This document shows positions 34,007-42,715 of a DNA stretch of 64,000 nt, in pieces. The stretch's first letter is position 1, and each line of letters starts with the position of its first letter. Position numbers and translations under genes: made by a program. The DNA is from Neobacillus drentensis NBRC 102427. GTDB taxonomy: Bacteria; Bacillota; Bacilli; Bacillales; Cytobacillaceae. The notes beneath the pieces were generated by a model, which had not been told where the DNA came from, ran no database searches, and saw only the letters and a list, made by a program, of their open reading frames with translations. The stretch spans positions 62,001-126,000 of the forward strand of contig NZ_BCUX01000011.1 of assembly GCF_001591445.1 (NCBI RefSeq), in the 5' to 3' direction.

Positions 34007-34792
34007 CTATTCACCTAAATACGTTTTAATAATTTTATCATACGTTCCATCTTTCTTTAACTCAGCAAGACCAGTGTCGATCTTTTTCAGAAGATCCGCG
34101 TTTTGCCCTTTTAGTACAGCAATACCATATTGATCTCCATTTAAGCGATCACCGACAATTTTTAATCCAAGGTCTTTTTGAGCAATAGCATAAGAAATAA
34201 CAGGATAATCCTCAATTAGTGCATCTGCATTTCCGTTAGAAACCTCTTGGAACATGGCAGGACTATCATTAAATTGAACAACGGTAATTCCTAATTTAGA
34301 AGCATTATCTTGTGCATATTTTGCACCGGTTGTCCCTTTTTTAACAGCAACTTTTTTGCCTTTTAAGTCTTCGACTGCTTTAATACTTGAATTATCTTTT
34401 TTAACAACGACTGTTAATCCAGCATCAAAATATGGTGTTGAGAAATCTACTACTTTTTTTCTTTCATCCGTAATACTCATTCCTGCAATAGCTACATCTA
34501 GCTGATTGGCTTGCATCGCTGGGATGATCCCACCAAAATCCATCGGTGTAAGTTCAATTTTGAACCCTTGATTTTTTGCAATTGCATTGATTAATTCAAT
34601 ATCGATACCTTTATAGTCGTTTCCTTCTTTAAATTCAAATGGAGGATAGGTAGTATCTACACCAACTTTATACACTTTACTACTTTCCGCCTTACCACCT
34701 TTCTCCTTCTCACTTGTTGAAGAATTACTTCCACAAGCTGCGATAAAGATAGTTAGGATTAAAAATAAGCTAAATAAACCAAATTTCTTCAC
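34007..34792 (-). CDS. Polar amino acid ABC transporter, substrate-binding lipoprotein
   Basis: 261 residues, GTG start with GGGGAG upstream. Lipoprotein signal with lipobox IAAC (Cys near 20). SBP_bac_3 domain: VGVDTTYPPFEF (about 43-54), GIDIELI, the AIAGMSITDERKKVVDFS ligand-binding signature near 96-115. First gene of the three-gene importer operon. Ligand not determinable by eye. Confidence 0.92.
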   Translation of the reverse strand: MKKFGLFSLFLILTIFIAACGSNSSTSEKEKGGKAESSKVYKVGVDTTYPPFEFKEGNDYKGIDIELINAIAKNQGFKIELTPMDFGGIIPAMQANQLDVAIAGMSITDERKKVVDFSTPYFDAGLTVVVKKDNSSIKAVEDLKGKKVAVKKGTTGAKYAQDNASKLGITVVQFNDSPAMFQEVSNGNADALIEDYPVISYAIAQKDLGLKIVGDRLNGDQYGIAVLKGQNADLLKKIDTGLAELKKDGTYDKIIKTYLGE

Positions 34793-34956
34793 TTCAATCT
34801 CCCCTTTATTATCTGATTATTTCTATTTGCAGAATAGAATGAATTTACTTAATTAATATACCACAGATAATAAAAAGAGCAAAAGAAAAAATTATTGGAA
34901 TATAAATAATTTTTCTTGAATAAATATACTGGAATATTTTCAACGGGAGACATATG

Positions 34957-35005
34957 CCACAGGGACGGTTCGAGACCTGTTAATTTTTTGTAATGGTCTG
35001 TCCCT
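34957..35005. repeat. GGGAC-type hairpin repeat
   Basis: AGGGAC (34961-34966) with GTCCCT (35000-35005) and an inner GACC/GGTC pair. It resembles the other dispersed hairpins near 42578 and 51446 (GGGACAGG-type sequence). It lies between divergent genes. Confidence 0.5.
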
Positions 35006-35040
35006 CTTCATGCATAAAGATAGATAAAGGGGGGATTTTT

Positions 35041-35388
35041 ATTATATTTACAAATAAACTTATTAGGATGACTGTTGCTTATGTTTTTATTACCTCAGCA
35101 CTTATGAAATTAATGGGTACCGAATTAGCGAATCATTTTCTTGGATTAGGACTGCCCTATCCTCACTTGATGTTAAAACTTGTCATTTTAATAGAAATAG
35201 TCTGTGGAATTCTACTATTGGTTAATAAAGCTGTAAAAAATGCGGTTGTACCTTTAATTGGGATTATGATTGCAGCCCTTCTTTTAACAAAGGTTCCCTT
35301 ACTGCATACCGGCCTACTTACATTCGCTTTTGGTGCTCGTTTAGATATTGTTATGTTAGTTTTGCTGGTTTCTCTTTATAAACATTAG
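35041..35388 (+). CDS. DoxX-family membrane protein, probable AUU start
   Basis: 116 residues, four hydrophobic helices. The first helix (LIRMTVAYVFITSALMKLMG) and GLGLPYP, followed by IEIVCGILLL, fit DoxX/DoxD-like proteins. AAAGGGGGG at 35026-35034 points to ATT at 35041; the first in-frame ATG (35068) would cut into helix 1 and has no ribosome binding site. Function in the family is vague (redox, membrane stress). Confidence 0.68.
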   Translation: MIFTNKLIRMTVAYVFITSALMKLMGTELANHFLGLGLPYPHLMLKLVILIEIVCGILLLVNKAVKNAVVPLIGIMIAALLLTKVPLLHTGLLTFAFGARLDIVMLVLLVSLYKH

Positions 35389-35435
35389 CTTCTGATAGCT
35401 GAATCTAAACATTTTTATTACCAATTTACCGTAAA

Positions 35436-35475
35436 AACAAAACTCCCCTCAAACATCAGTTTGAGGGTTCATTCT
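35436..35475 (-). terminator. Terminator of the sigma/anti-sigma fusion gene
   Basis: CCCTCAAAC / GTTTGAGGG stem on the minus strand with GAGTTTTGTTTTT after it. Confidence 0.8.
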
Positions 35476-35477
35476 TG

Positions 35478-37553
35478 TCATTCCAATGAAATCTTAACAA
35501 CATCATCCAAATATTTCATTGCGCTATATCCAAAAATCTCCAGTCTTTTAGGAATTACTTTCTCTCCAGTATTGTTTCCCTCTAACTTCATTCTTTGAAC
35601 GGTTACAAAAAAACGAGGTTGCTCGATTTCTTCATAGGAAACAGGGTTTACATTCATATCGTATTCCACCCCGTTTTTATCAACAAGCACTCCTTCAGAA
35701 TCCATCTCTATGGTATTAGTATCATTTTCATTCTCACCGAAAATTTGGAATTGAAATGACTCATATGCTCGATTCTTCACTTCATGATCGCTAATGACCA
35801 CATTGGTCGTCTGTCCAACTTCCACTTTGTCAATCGAAATGGTACTACCTGCATATTCAAAGGTTTGCGGATATTCCTTAGAGGCATCCAGTTCAATGGT
35901 TTTATGGTCTTCAAACGCTAATTGAACCGATTCAAATTGAACATTGACCTCTTTTGGTTTTTCTCCAAAAAGTGGGCCAAAGTGGGTTTGAAAAGTACTC
36001 CAATTCATGTCTTGACTTGTTTCAAAATACGAGATGCCGCCATACAAATCAGATTTCATTTTCTTTTTATTCACTACTAAATTATCAAAATTTAAAGCTT
36101 CTATCCGCTTCTCTGACTTCTCAATATTAATACCATATTGCAAAACCGTCGCTGTAGGAGCAATGGTTAGTTTATCAAATCGAACCGGGATTCCCTCGAC
36201 TTCTGTTTTTTTACCCAATGCATATTCGATAGAGGGCTGTTTGGCTACAGGAATCTCAAAGTTCCACTCACCTGTTTCATTTTCCACGTTCTCGTAAGCC
36301 GTAATACGATTCCGGTCAGAGGAATCACGAATCAATTTCTGTAGCTTTGTGATCTTTAGTTTGATTGTCCCGTTATCTTTCTTGATTGGCAGCAGACTAA
36401 TCTTGCCATGATATACATTCTTTTCCTTTCTATTTACATCCGATTCAAAGTCAGGAGGATAGTACCTTGGATTTGCTTCAGGGCTAATGATTTCATATTG
36501 GTTCTCCACCAAAACTCCATCATCATAATTCATCACATATTGATTGTCTTCTTTTGTATCTTCAATTTCATAAAAAACAAGCGTCTGAATATCATCAGCA
36601 ATCGCACTCTTGATCTTAATTTTCACTCCCTTACTTTCCGATTCCAGATTAAGCTTTTCACCCAAGTCCTGTTGAAGAAAGCCACGTAATTCCGGATCTT
36701 CTTCTGTCCAAGTATAGTAGAGATTGGAAGAAGTTTTCGTAAAAAAATCGATTCCAATTAATAATGCGAATACACCTGCAATAAAAAGGCCTTTTCTGAC
36801 ACGTTTCTTTTTCTTCTGTTGTCTTTGCTTTTCCTTTTCTTCCAGCCTATCTTTGACGATTTCCATAAAATCGGATGGCACAACCAAATCTTCCAGACTA
36901 TCAGAAAGATTTGACAGGGTTAACATGACATCCTGAAAGGTAGCCAAATCCTCCTGACAGTCGTGACAGTGATAAATATGTTTCTCTAATTCAATCTTTT
37001 TCGGCCGATCTAGGTTTCTTCCTAAGTAATCGATATAAATCTCATGATACTCCTTGCAGCCATTATAGTTTAATCCATCTCCCATTACTTTTCTAAGTGA
37101 TTGAATTCCGGAAAACAAGAGATCTTTCATCTTTTTCACTGAAATTTGGAGAATGTGAGCCACTTCCTCCTGAGAAATTCCTTTTACATATGTAAGGAAT
37201 ATCGCTTCTTTCTCGGACTCATTCAATTGATCAAGTGCATTAAATAAATCCTTTTGTTGTTCACTTTCCTCTGAAACTAGTAAACTTCTATGATCAGAAA
37301 GCTCACGGCAGGTATGTATAAAAATGGATGTAACCCACGTTTCGAATGATGTTTCATTTTTAAATCGAGGCAATTCCTTGTGGACTTTGATAATGGAACG
37401 GTAAAAAAGCTCTTCCATTTGCTGGCGATTCCTAAGATAGGACCAACCAAGTGTATAGAACGATTGTTTATGCAGTTCGAACCAATCGACGATGGATGCT
37501 ACGCCTTTTTCTTTTATCGTCGTGATTGAAATGGAATCTATTTTTGGAATCAT
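35478..37553 (-). CDS. ECF sigma factor fused to membrane anti-sigma factor (DUF4179)
   Basis: 691 residues from ATG 37553 (AGAGGTGA upstream; GTG at 37565 falls inside that site). Residues 1-165: sigma region 2 (WFELHKQSFYTLGWSYLRN) and region 4 (SEKEAIFLTYVKGISQEEVAHILQISVKK). Residues about 170-215: zinc-finger anti-sigma domain ending HIYHCHDC (H-x3-C-x2-C). A membrane helix (about 253-270, GLFIAGVFALLIGIDFF) is followed by a large outside part: DUF4179-like, then a beta-rich C-terminal domain. Normally the sigma factor and its DUF4179 anti-sigma factor are two genes. The frame is open with no stop or slip site seen. Confidence 0.85.
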   Translation of the reverse strand: MIPKIDSISITTIKEKGVASIVDWFELHKQSFYTLGWSYLRNRQQMEELFYRSIIKVHKELPRFKNETSFETWVTSIFIHTCRELSDHRSLLVSEESEQQKDLFNALDQLNESEKEAIFLTYVKGISQEEVAHILQISVKKMKDLLFSGIQSLRKVMGDGLNYNGCKEYHEIYIDYLGRNLDRPKKIELEKHIYHCHDCQEDLATFQDVMLTLSNLSDSLEDLVVPSDFMEIVKDRLEEKEKQRQQKKKKRVRKGLFIAGVFALLIGIDFFTKTSSNLYYTWTEEDPELRGFLQQDLGEKLNLESESKGVKIKIKSAIADDIQTLVFYEIEDTKEDNQYVMNYDDGVLVENQYEIISPEANPRYYPPDFESDVNRKEKNVYHGKISLLPIKKDNGTIKLKITKLQKLIRDSSDRNRITAYENVENETGEWNFEIPVAKQPSIEYALGKKTEVEGIPVRFDKLTIAPTATVLQYGINIEKSEKRIEALNFDNLVVNKKKMKSDLYGGISYFETSQDMNWSTFQTHFGPLFGEKPKEVNVQFESVQLAFEDHKTIELDASKEYPQTFEYAGSTISIDKVEVGQTTNVVISDHEVKNRAYESFQFQIFGENENDTNTIEMDSEGVLVDKNGVEYDMNVNPVSYEEIEQPRFFVTVQRMKLEGNNTGEKVIPKRLEIFGYSAMKYLDDVVKISLE

Positions 37554-37815
37554 AAAAGTGTTCACCTCTTTGCATCAAAATTCCTTTAAGATGGTTTATT
37601 CGACATTTTACTATTATTTCCCTCCTATGCATTTTTATGGAGACTAATTTCTAATTATGGTGATATGGATGATGTCGCTTAGGAAATGTCGAAATTTAGC
37701 GAAAAGTATTCCTTCTATGTATTCGCTTTCACTTGTTAATTTTATACTACGAATATTACAAATTTTTAATGTTTTTAAACTATTCTTTTTTTAAACACAA
37801 AGGGGTGTAATAGGA

Positions 37816-38040
37816 ATGCTGCAGGGAAACACGGGGAAAAACAGGGGAAAGGGATTAAAGATCGAAACTGTTCAATTAAGCATCGACGTTCCACGTCATA
37901 TAAGAGATGACTTTCGAGACTCAGTGGAAAAAAACGGAAAGACGATGAATGATGTTTTAAAGTTATATATACAAAAGTACATTTGGAAACAAGGAGAATT
38001 ACAGAGAAATAGGCAAAAACGACGCGAAGAATTAGGATAA
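37816..38040 (+). CDS. Small ribbon-helix-helix-like DNA-binding protein
   Basis: 74 residues. A basic N-terminal arm, then TVQLSIDVPRHIRDDFRDSVEKNGKTMNDVLKLYIQKYI, which has the strand-helix-helix pattern of Arc/MetJ/CopG proteins, then a Lys/Arg-rich tail. AGGGGTG upstream and a terminator downstream support a real gene. No toxin partner is adjacent. It may regulate the divergent sigma fusion gene. Confidence 0.7.
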   Translation: MLQGNTGKNRGKGLKIETVQLSIDVPRHIRDDFRDSVEKNGKTMNDVLKLYIQKYIWKQGELQRNRQKRREELG

Positions 38041-38067
38041 TCTCCATTCTACTACCTCACAAATTTA

Positions 38068-38100
38068 AACTGCCACATTAGTGTATGTGGCAGTTTTTGA
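38068..38100 (+). terminator. Terminator of the ribbon-helix-helix gene
   Basis: AACTGCCACA pairs with TGTGGCAGTT, followed by TTTGATT. Confidence 0.8.
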
Positions 38101-38276
38101 TTGGATGAGCTTATTGTCTGACAGCCCCAGTAGAGTTTATCTCTATTTTTACTGATACATTGACATCAGATTCGAACCACTTTTTACAAAACAGTAATGG
38201 TCTGACCCTTAAGTGGTAAATATTAAATAAGAGAAATACAAAAAATGTAGTTTTACAAAGCGAGGATTAACAAAAA

Positions 38277-39041
38277 ATGATTATTGTTGAAAGCGAACAA
38301 AGCTATTTTATGGTTACTCAGAATGATCACGCCAAAATTGCAGGGGTTATCTCCCGAAACTGTAAAGATGATTATTTTTTTGATTTGACACGAACTCAAG
38401 AAGTGCAATTGGCGATCCAAGAACATGACCGAGGCTGGATAGAACTGGATACGTCTCCTGTATGGAATGATAAAACGGAAAAGCCGTACTCTTTTATCGA
38501 CTACCCAATCGTGCTGAAAATTTCTTTTTATAAAAAGGGATTGAATGAAGTTGAAAAAATGAGCAAGTATGCTGGACTGTTATGCAGTTTACACTATTCT
38601 TCATTCATTCAGGATGCTTCAGAGCCCGAAGTCAGGGAATTTTGGAATGAAGAAAAGCAAAGACAGGAGCAGCTTTTAAAGGAATTGCAAATAGTGGGAA
38701 ACGAGAATAAGAATGAAACGTTAATGTACCACTTAGATCTGTTAAAATTCTGTGATTACCTTTCCCTTTATATTTGTTTAAATGAACCTGGAGAAAATAA
38801 AAGGATCCATCCCTTTTTTCGAAATGGATTTCCACAGTTATTTCCTTTTGTTACAGACAAACCCATCGTTGCTCATTGGAAAAACCAAGAAACGGTTTCG
38901 CTCTCCTTCTCCCCTCTGAAAGGTGAATTAGAAGTAGAACTTCCTTTTAGGGATGTAAGAAAAGGCCAAATAGAGAGGCATGGCATCTTACAGGCATACA
39001 AAGATACCCCTGTTACGATAAGGAAGATAGCGTTTAAATAA
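38277..39041 (+). CDS. DUF3891-family protein
   Basis: 254 residues, soluble. Conserved features are QNDHAKIAG near residue 17, EHDRGWIELD near 52 and DLLKFCDYLSLYIC near 157. The spaced H, HD, H and D residues recall an HD-type metal-dependent phosphohydrolase fold, but activity has not been assigned to the family as far as I know. Monocistronic. Confidence 0.75.
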   Translation: MIIVESEQSYFMVTQNDHAKIAGVISRNCKDDYFFDLTRTQEVQLAIQEHDRGWIELDTSPVWNDKTEKPYSFIDYPIVLKISFYKKGLNEVEKMSKYAGLLCSLHYSSFIQDASEPEVREFWNEEKQRQEQLLKELQIVGNENKNETLMYHLDLLKFCDYLSLYICLNEPGENKRIHPFFRNGFPQLFPFVTDKPIVAHWKNQETVSLSFSPLKGELEVELPFRDVRKGQIERHGILQAYKDTPVTIRKIAFK

Positions 39042-39210
39042 GCGATAACCCACTGTGCAAACATTGCTAATCACATCATATTTTTTTTTGTCACTAATAT
39101 CAATGAAATTTTCTGTGTAAAAAACATCAATAAACACAAAGAAGGGGTAGTTTAATGACTATCCCTTAAATTCTCTCTCGACTCCCGTTAAATAAAATTG
39201 TTGTCTGTTT

Positions 39211-39429
39211 TTATTGAGTGTCTTCGTCGCTTTTGTACTCCAAAATATCACCTGGCTGACAATCCAAACTCTTACATATTGCTTCTAATGTTGAAAAACG
39301 AACCGCTTTTGCTTTCCCATTCTTTAGAATAGAAAGATTCGCCATCGTAATTCCAACCCTCTCCGAAAGCTCCGTTACGCTCATTTTTCGTTTTGCTAAC
39401 ATCACATCAATATTAATAATAATTGCCAT
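39211..39429 (-). CDS. XRE-family regulator (YozG-like)
   Basis: 72 residues, one Cro/C1 helix-turn-helix: KMSVTELSERVGITMANLSILKNGKAKAVRFSTLEAICKSLDCQPGDILEY. It follows the DUF2975 membrane protein by ten bases. Such pairs (like YoaS/YozG of Bacillus subtilis, from memory) are common; the membrane protein may sense and the XRE protein act on DNA. Confidence 0.86.
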   Translation of the reverse strand: MAIIINIDVMLAKRKMSVTELSERVGITMANLSILKNGKAKAVRFSTLEAICKSLDCQPGDILEYKSDEDTQ

Positions 39430-39439
39430 ATTCTCCCCC

Positions 39440-39925
39440 TCAGACCGTTAAATCATTTTCTGATTTTATGTTAATCGATTCTTGAAGAAGCCGTTGGAGG
39501 ATAGCAGCAAAGACGGCGATAACCAAGGATGCAAAAATGATGATGAGACCCATTAATCCAATAGGAGGGTCAACTTTCTTTGCTATAAAACGAAAGAGTG
39601 GCAAACCTAATACATACAAACCACTGATTGTAATCGCACAACGCTTTATGTTCTTTAATGCCTTTACAGATAATTCCGAGAACGCTGTGTTCTCGTCAAT
39701 GTACCGTAAAAGGTTGAAAGCTTGATAGAGAGCAAAATAAAAAGGCACAGCCGCTCCATACATCACGATGAAAACGAGATATTTCATTGGGGCAATATTT
39801 GGATACAATCTTGCTGCAAAATTCGCTATAAGGGGCACTAAAAATATACATAAAGCAAGCACTGCAATTCCAGCCAGAAAAATAATTACCTTTAAGAAAG
39901 TGGTTGAACCTCGTTTACCATTCAT
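39440..39925 (-). CDS. DUF2975 membrane protein (YoaS-like)
   Basis: 161 residues from ATG 39925 (GAGGTG upstream; the GTG at 39934 is inside that site). Four membrane helices (about 11-33, 47-68, 95-115, 122-148), DUF2975 family. It is paired with the XRE regulator in one operon. Confidence 0.82.
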   Translation of the reverse strand: MNGKRGSTTFLKVIIFLAGIAVLALCIFLVPLIANFAARLYPNIAPMKYLVFIVMYGAAVPFYFALYQAFNLLRYIDENTAFSELSVKALKNIKRCAITISGLYVLGLPLFRFIAKKVDPPIGLMGLIIIFASLVIAVFAAILQRLLQESINIKSENDLTV

Positions 39926-40122
39926 ATAAAACACCTCACTTATTTAATGATAAGATGATTTTATCACAACATTTATCGTTATTCAATAAATTAGTATTGT
40001 TTTCTATTATATTATTATTGTTAACAGAATATCATTTTTATTTAAAGTAAATTAAATCATCTTTTGTGCATAGTCTCAATCCACTCAAGAAACTTTATGC
40101 ATTCGCCAAATTCCTACAAAAA

Positions 40123-40158
40123 TAAATAGAAACTCCCTCTTTTATCGGAGGGAGTTTC
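40123..40158 (-). terminator. Terminator of the flavin oxidoreductase gene
   Basis: GAAACTCCCTC (40129-40139) pairs with GAGGGAGTTTC (40148-40158); followed on the minus strand by TATTTATTTTTG. Confidence 0.82.
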
Positions 40159-40183
40159 TATCTTGTTAAAGTATTGTACCGAT

Positions 40184-41308
40184 CTATTCTATTCCTGGAA
40201 ACCACCCTGGCCGATTAATAATTACCTGCCAGAGGGGATCAGGTATTTCCAGTTCATGCTGATCATTCTTGTTTATTTTGGTGACAATTTCAGATTCTCG
40301 ACCTTGTTCTACTTTTTGCACCCATTCAGGATCAATAATCAGTTCACGCCCCAATGCAATTAATGGGACTCCTGTTTCCAATGCTTCTAAGGCATCATTG
40401 GCTGAATAAATCGAACCGACACCGATAACTGGAACCCGGTCACCGACGCGCTCTTGAATGATTTCAAGTCGTGAACGTGTATCCTCCACTCCTCTTCTTG
40501 GCGTAGACCTGAAATCCTGCAATGAAACATGGAGATAATCAAGGTCTTTTTCTGCAAGTGCATCTATTAATACTAGTGTGTCAGCCATCGTGATACCAGG
40601 TGTTTCAGCTTCTTCTGGAGAAAAACGATAGCCTACCAAGAAAGGCCCCTTCGCATATTCAGCTACCACCCTCTTGACTTCATCAACAAGCTCCAACGGA
40701 AAAGTAAGCCGTTTCTCAAGCGTGCCTCCCCAACGGTCATTCCGACGATTAGAATGAGGGGAAAAGAATTGCTGAATCAGGTAACCATTGGCACCATGTA
40801 ATTCAACACCATCATAACCTGCTTCAATGGCTCGTCGAGTAGTTTCTCCATAATCACGAATAATGGATTCGATCTCTGTTTCAGTCAATGCCCGGGGAAC
40901 TGGTTTTCCTGCACCTTCCAAAGGAACTGCACTAGCACTTACCACATCACCATTTACTAATTCAGGTGGAACCTGGCGTCCGCCATGGAAAATTTGCAAA
41001 ATCGCTTTTGCCCCATCCTCTTTAATCGCTGATGCCACACGACGCAAACTTGGTATCATCTCATCTCGGTCTCCAGCAAATTCACCATGAAATCCTTTTC
41101 CATTTCTGGTCACATAGGTACATGCGGTTATGACCATTCCAACACCATTGGAACGTCGTTGATAGTACTTGACCTCCGCATCTGTGACGGTCCCGTCAGG
41201 ATTGGATGACCAATTTGTCATCGGTGCCATGACAATACGATTTTTTAATTCGATCCCCTTTCCTATCGTATAGGACTCAAATAAGGGTGCATAGTTTTCA
41301 TTCATCAT
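40184..41308 (-). CDS. NADH-dependent flavin oxidoreductase (old yellow enzyme family)
   Basis: 374 residues, TIM barrel. KNRIVMAPMTNW (about 22-33), ILQIFHGGRQ (about 101-110), GYDGVELHGANGYLIQQFFSPHSNRRNDRWGG (about 165-195) and the FMN phosphate region GVGSIYSANDALEALE are classic OYE features; YqiG-type. Reduces activated C=C bonds using FMN; natural substrate unknown. Monocistronic. Confidence 0.9.
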   Translation of the reverse strand: MMNENYAPLFESYTIGKGIELKNRIVMAPMTNWSSNPDGTVTDAEVKYYQRRSNGVGMVITACTYVTRNGKGFHGEFAGDRDEMIPSLRRVASAIKEDGAKAILQIFHGGRQVPPELVNGDVVSASAVPLEGAGKPVPRALTETEIESIIRDYGETTRRAIEAGYDGVELHGANGYLIQQFFSPHSNRRNDRWGGTLEKRLTFPLELVDEVKRVVAEYAKGPFLVGYRFSPEEAETPGITMADTLVLIDALAEKDLDYLHVSLQDFRSTPRRGVEDTRSRLEIIQERVGDRVPVIGVGSIYSANDALEALETGVPLIALGRELIIDPEWVQKVEQGRESEIVTKINKNDQHELEIPDPLWQVIINRPGWFPGIE

Positions 41309-41457
41309 GTCTATATTCCTCCGCCTAGTTCATTAGGTAAAGTAGGCAAAATTTTTCTTTGCCCACTGACAACTTTATTTTATAGTTTACCGTTTCAATC
41401 AAAGCAAATTCCTTGATTAAGAGTGTTTTAATATGTTCTCAGTAGAAAATTTGAAAA

Positions 41458-41844
41458 TTACCTTTTTATATCAAAATTCTTCATTCTATATCCACTAATT
41501 AGAAATTCATGTTTCTTGTTTTTTACTTTGGATATTTTTTTTATAGCTGCTAATTTTGTTGATAATTCCATGAACCAATGCTCATCATTTGATTGTAAAG
41601 CCAAATCGATTAATGGTAAAAGCTGACTTTCATCATTAACTGTTAAATCGAGCAGCTTTTCAGCAGATTTATGATGGAGCCAAATCGACTTGCCAATCGC
41701 TTTTTCATTATCACATTCGACAACGTTTACTTTTATCAGTCCTTTAATGGAGTCAACGGTTTCAACATATCCGTGAATTAGTTCACCATCTCTGGACCTC
41801 CCCTGGACCCAATCTCCATATTCAAATAGATATTTATCGGCCAT
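41458..41844 (-). CDS. IDEAL-domain-like protein
   Basis: 128 residues from ATG 41844. A beta-rich N-terminal part (EYGDWVQGRSRDGELIHGYVETVD) and then LIDLALQSNDEHWFMELSTKL, which fits the short IDEAL motif of Bacillus proteins. The IDEAL motif is thought to mediate protein contacts. The role of this protein is unknown. A palindrome lies in its upstream region. Confidence 0.6.
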   Translation of the reverse strand: MADKYLFEYGDWVQGRSRDGELIHGYVETVDSIKGLIKVNVVECDNEKAIGKSIWLHHKSAEKLLDLTVNDESQLLPLIDLALQSNDEHWFMELSTKLAAIKKISKVKNKKHEFLISGYRMKNFDIKR

Positions 41845-41922
41845 CGTCACTACACCCCTTAAATGTTATAAAAAAAGTTACAGATTAGTTTTAATGAAAA
41901 AAGTATATCATCAATAACGCAC

Positions 41923-41951
41923 TATACTGTAATAATATAATATACAGTATA
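41923..41951. promoter_or_regulatory. Palindrome upstream of the IDEAL-domain gene
   Basis: TATACTGTA (41923-41931) and TACAGTATA (41943-41951), perfect 9-bp arms. It shares TACAGT with the palindrome upstream of the Rrf2 gene (42432-42446), so the Rrf2 protein may bind both. Confidence 0.5.
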
Positions 41952-41970
41952 AAGAAAAGAAAAAACTAAA

Positions 41971-42390
41971 TCATGGACAATGTTTAATTTTTTCTAAAAC
42001 CGAACTGAGGGTAATATTCTCTAAATATTTTTCAAAATACAATTCAGCATCATTGAAAATTTGATCCATAACGACCTGTGTATTTGACGATATAATACAT
42101 TTTTGCTCCGGATCACCAGTGCACCAATTTGGTTTCAGGCTTCCGCGTGAAACGGTACGATAAATATCTGCCAATGATACCTCTTGAGAGTTACAGTCGA
42201 GAATATAGCCACCGCCAATCCCTTCCTTTGTTCTAACAAATCCATGATTGCGCAAACAGCTCATGATCTTGCGAATCCGCGCCGCATTGGTACAAACATT
42301 GGTAGCGATTGACTCACTGCTAGCCATATGATCTGGTATATATGCTAGATAAACTAAACTATGGACGGCTATCGTAAAATCACTATTCAC
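41971..42390 (-). CDS. Rrf2-family regulator
   Basis: 139 residues, GTG start with GAGGAGG upstream. Winged helix (ESIATNVCTNAARIRKIMSCLRNHGFVRTKEGIGGGYIL, about 27-66) followed by a linker with Cys residues (NWCTGDPEQKC, about 92-102). Rrf2 proteins such as NsrR, IscR and CymR sense iron-sulfur status, NO or thiols; two linker Cys are too few for a canonical NsrR/IscR cluster unless C30/C41 help, so YwnA-like is likelier. Confidence 0.83.
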   Translation of the reverse strand: MNSDFTIAVHSLVYLAYIPDHMASSESIATNVCTNAARIRKIMSCLRNHGFVRTKEGIGGGYILDCNSQEVSLADIYRTVSRGSLKPNWCTGDPEQKCIISSNTQVVMDQIFNDAELYFEKYLENITLSSVLEKIKHCP

Positions 42391-42431
42391 TTGGATGCTT
42401 CCTCCTCAAGAAGATTAATGTAATTTTATTA

Positions 42432-42446
42432 TTTACAGTTTGTAAA
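42432..42446. promoter_or_regulatory. Palindrome upstream of the Rrf2 gene
   Basis: TTTACA-GTT-TGTAAA, perfect arms, 42 bases before the Rrf2 start. Probable autoregulatory operator. Confidence 0.5.
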
Positions 42447-42577
42447 GTCAACCAAAGATAACTCAATTTTAATAATTCCACTATAGCCCCTAATTATACC
42501 CTTACTGCTTGCTGAATAATGTCTCCTATTTTATTACTTTTGCTAATCACTTTGATGAGTACCTAGCTATAATATCT

Positions 42578-42625
42578 GTGCCTGTCCCCCAGTAAATTTA
42601 AAGGGTAAGCTCGGGGGACATGCAC
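42578..42625. repeat. GTGCCTGTCCCCC hairpin repeat
   Basis: GTGCCTGTCCCCC (42578-42590) pairs with GGGGGACATGCAC (42613-42625), one mismatch. Dispersed hairpin family; may serve as the 3' end of the permease transcript. Confidence 0.6.
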
Positions 42626-42715
42626 TAAATGAAAAGTTATAAACATTTTGATCGCCTCAGGGCCAAATCGCGCTCCAGAACGGTAGTCCCCTGAAGTGAT
42701 TCATAGTCTACTTCA

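Larger units (their letters stand above)
42391..42715. other. Intergenic region between Rrf2 and NCS1 permease genes
   Basis: Holds the Rrf2 promoter/operator region and a dispersed hairpin at 42578-42625 that may end the permease transcript. No gene was recognised. Confidence 0.55.

Noticed and set aside
37775..38047. Minus-strand frame opposite the ribbon-helix-helix gene
   Set aside because: It is antisense to a gene with a good ribosome binding site and terminator; its residue content looks like a shadow frame.
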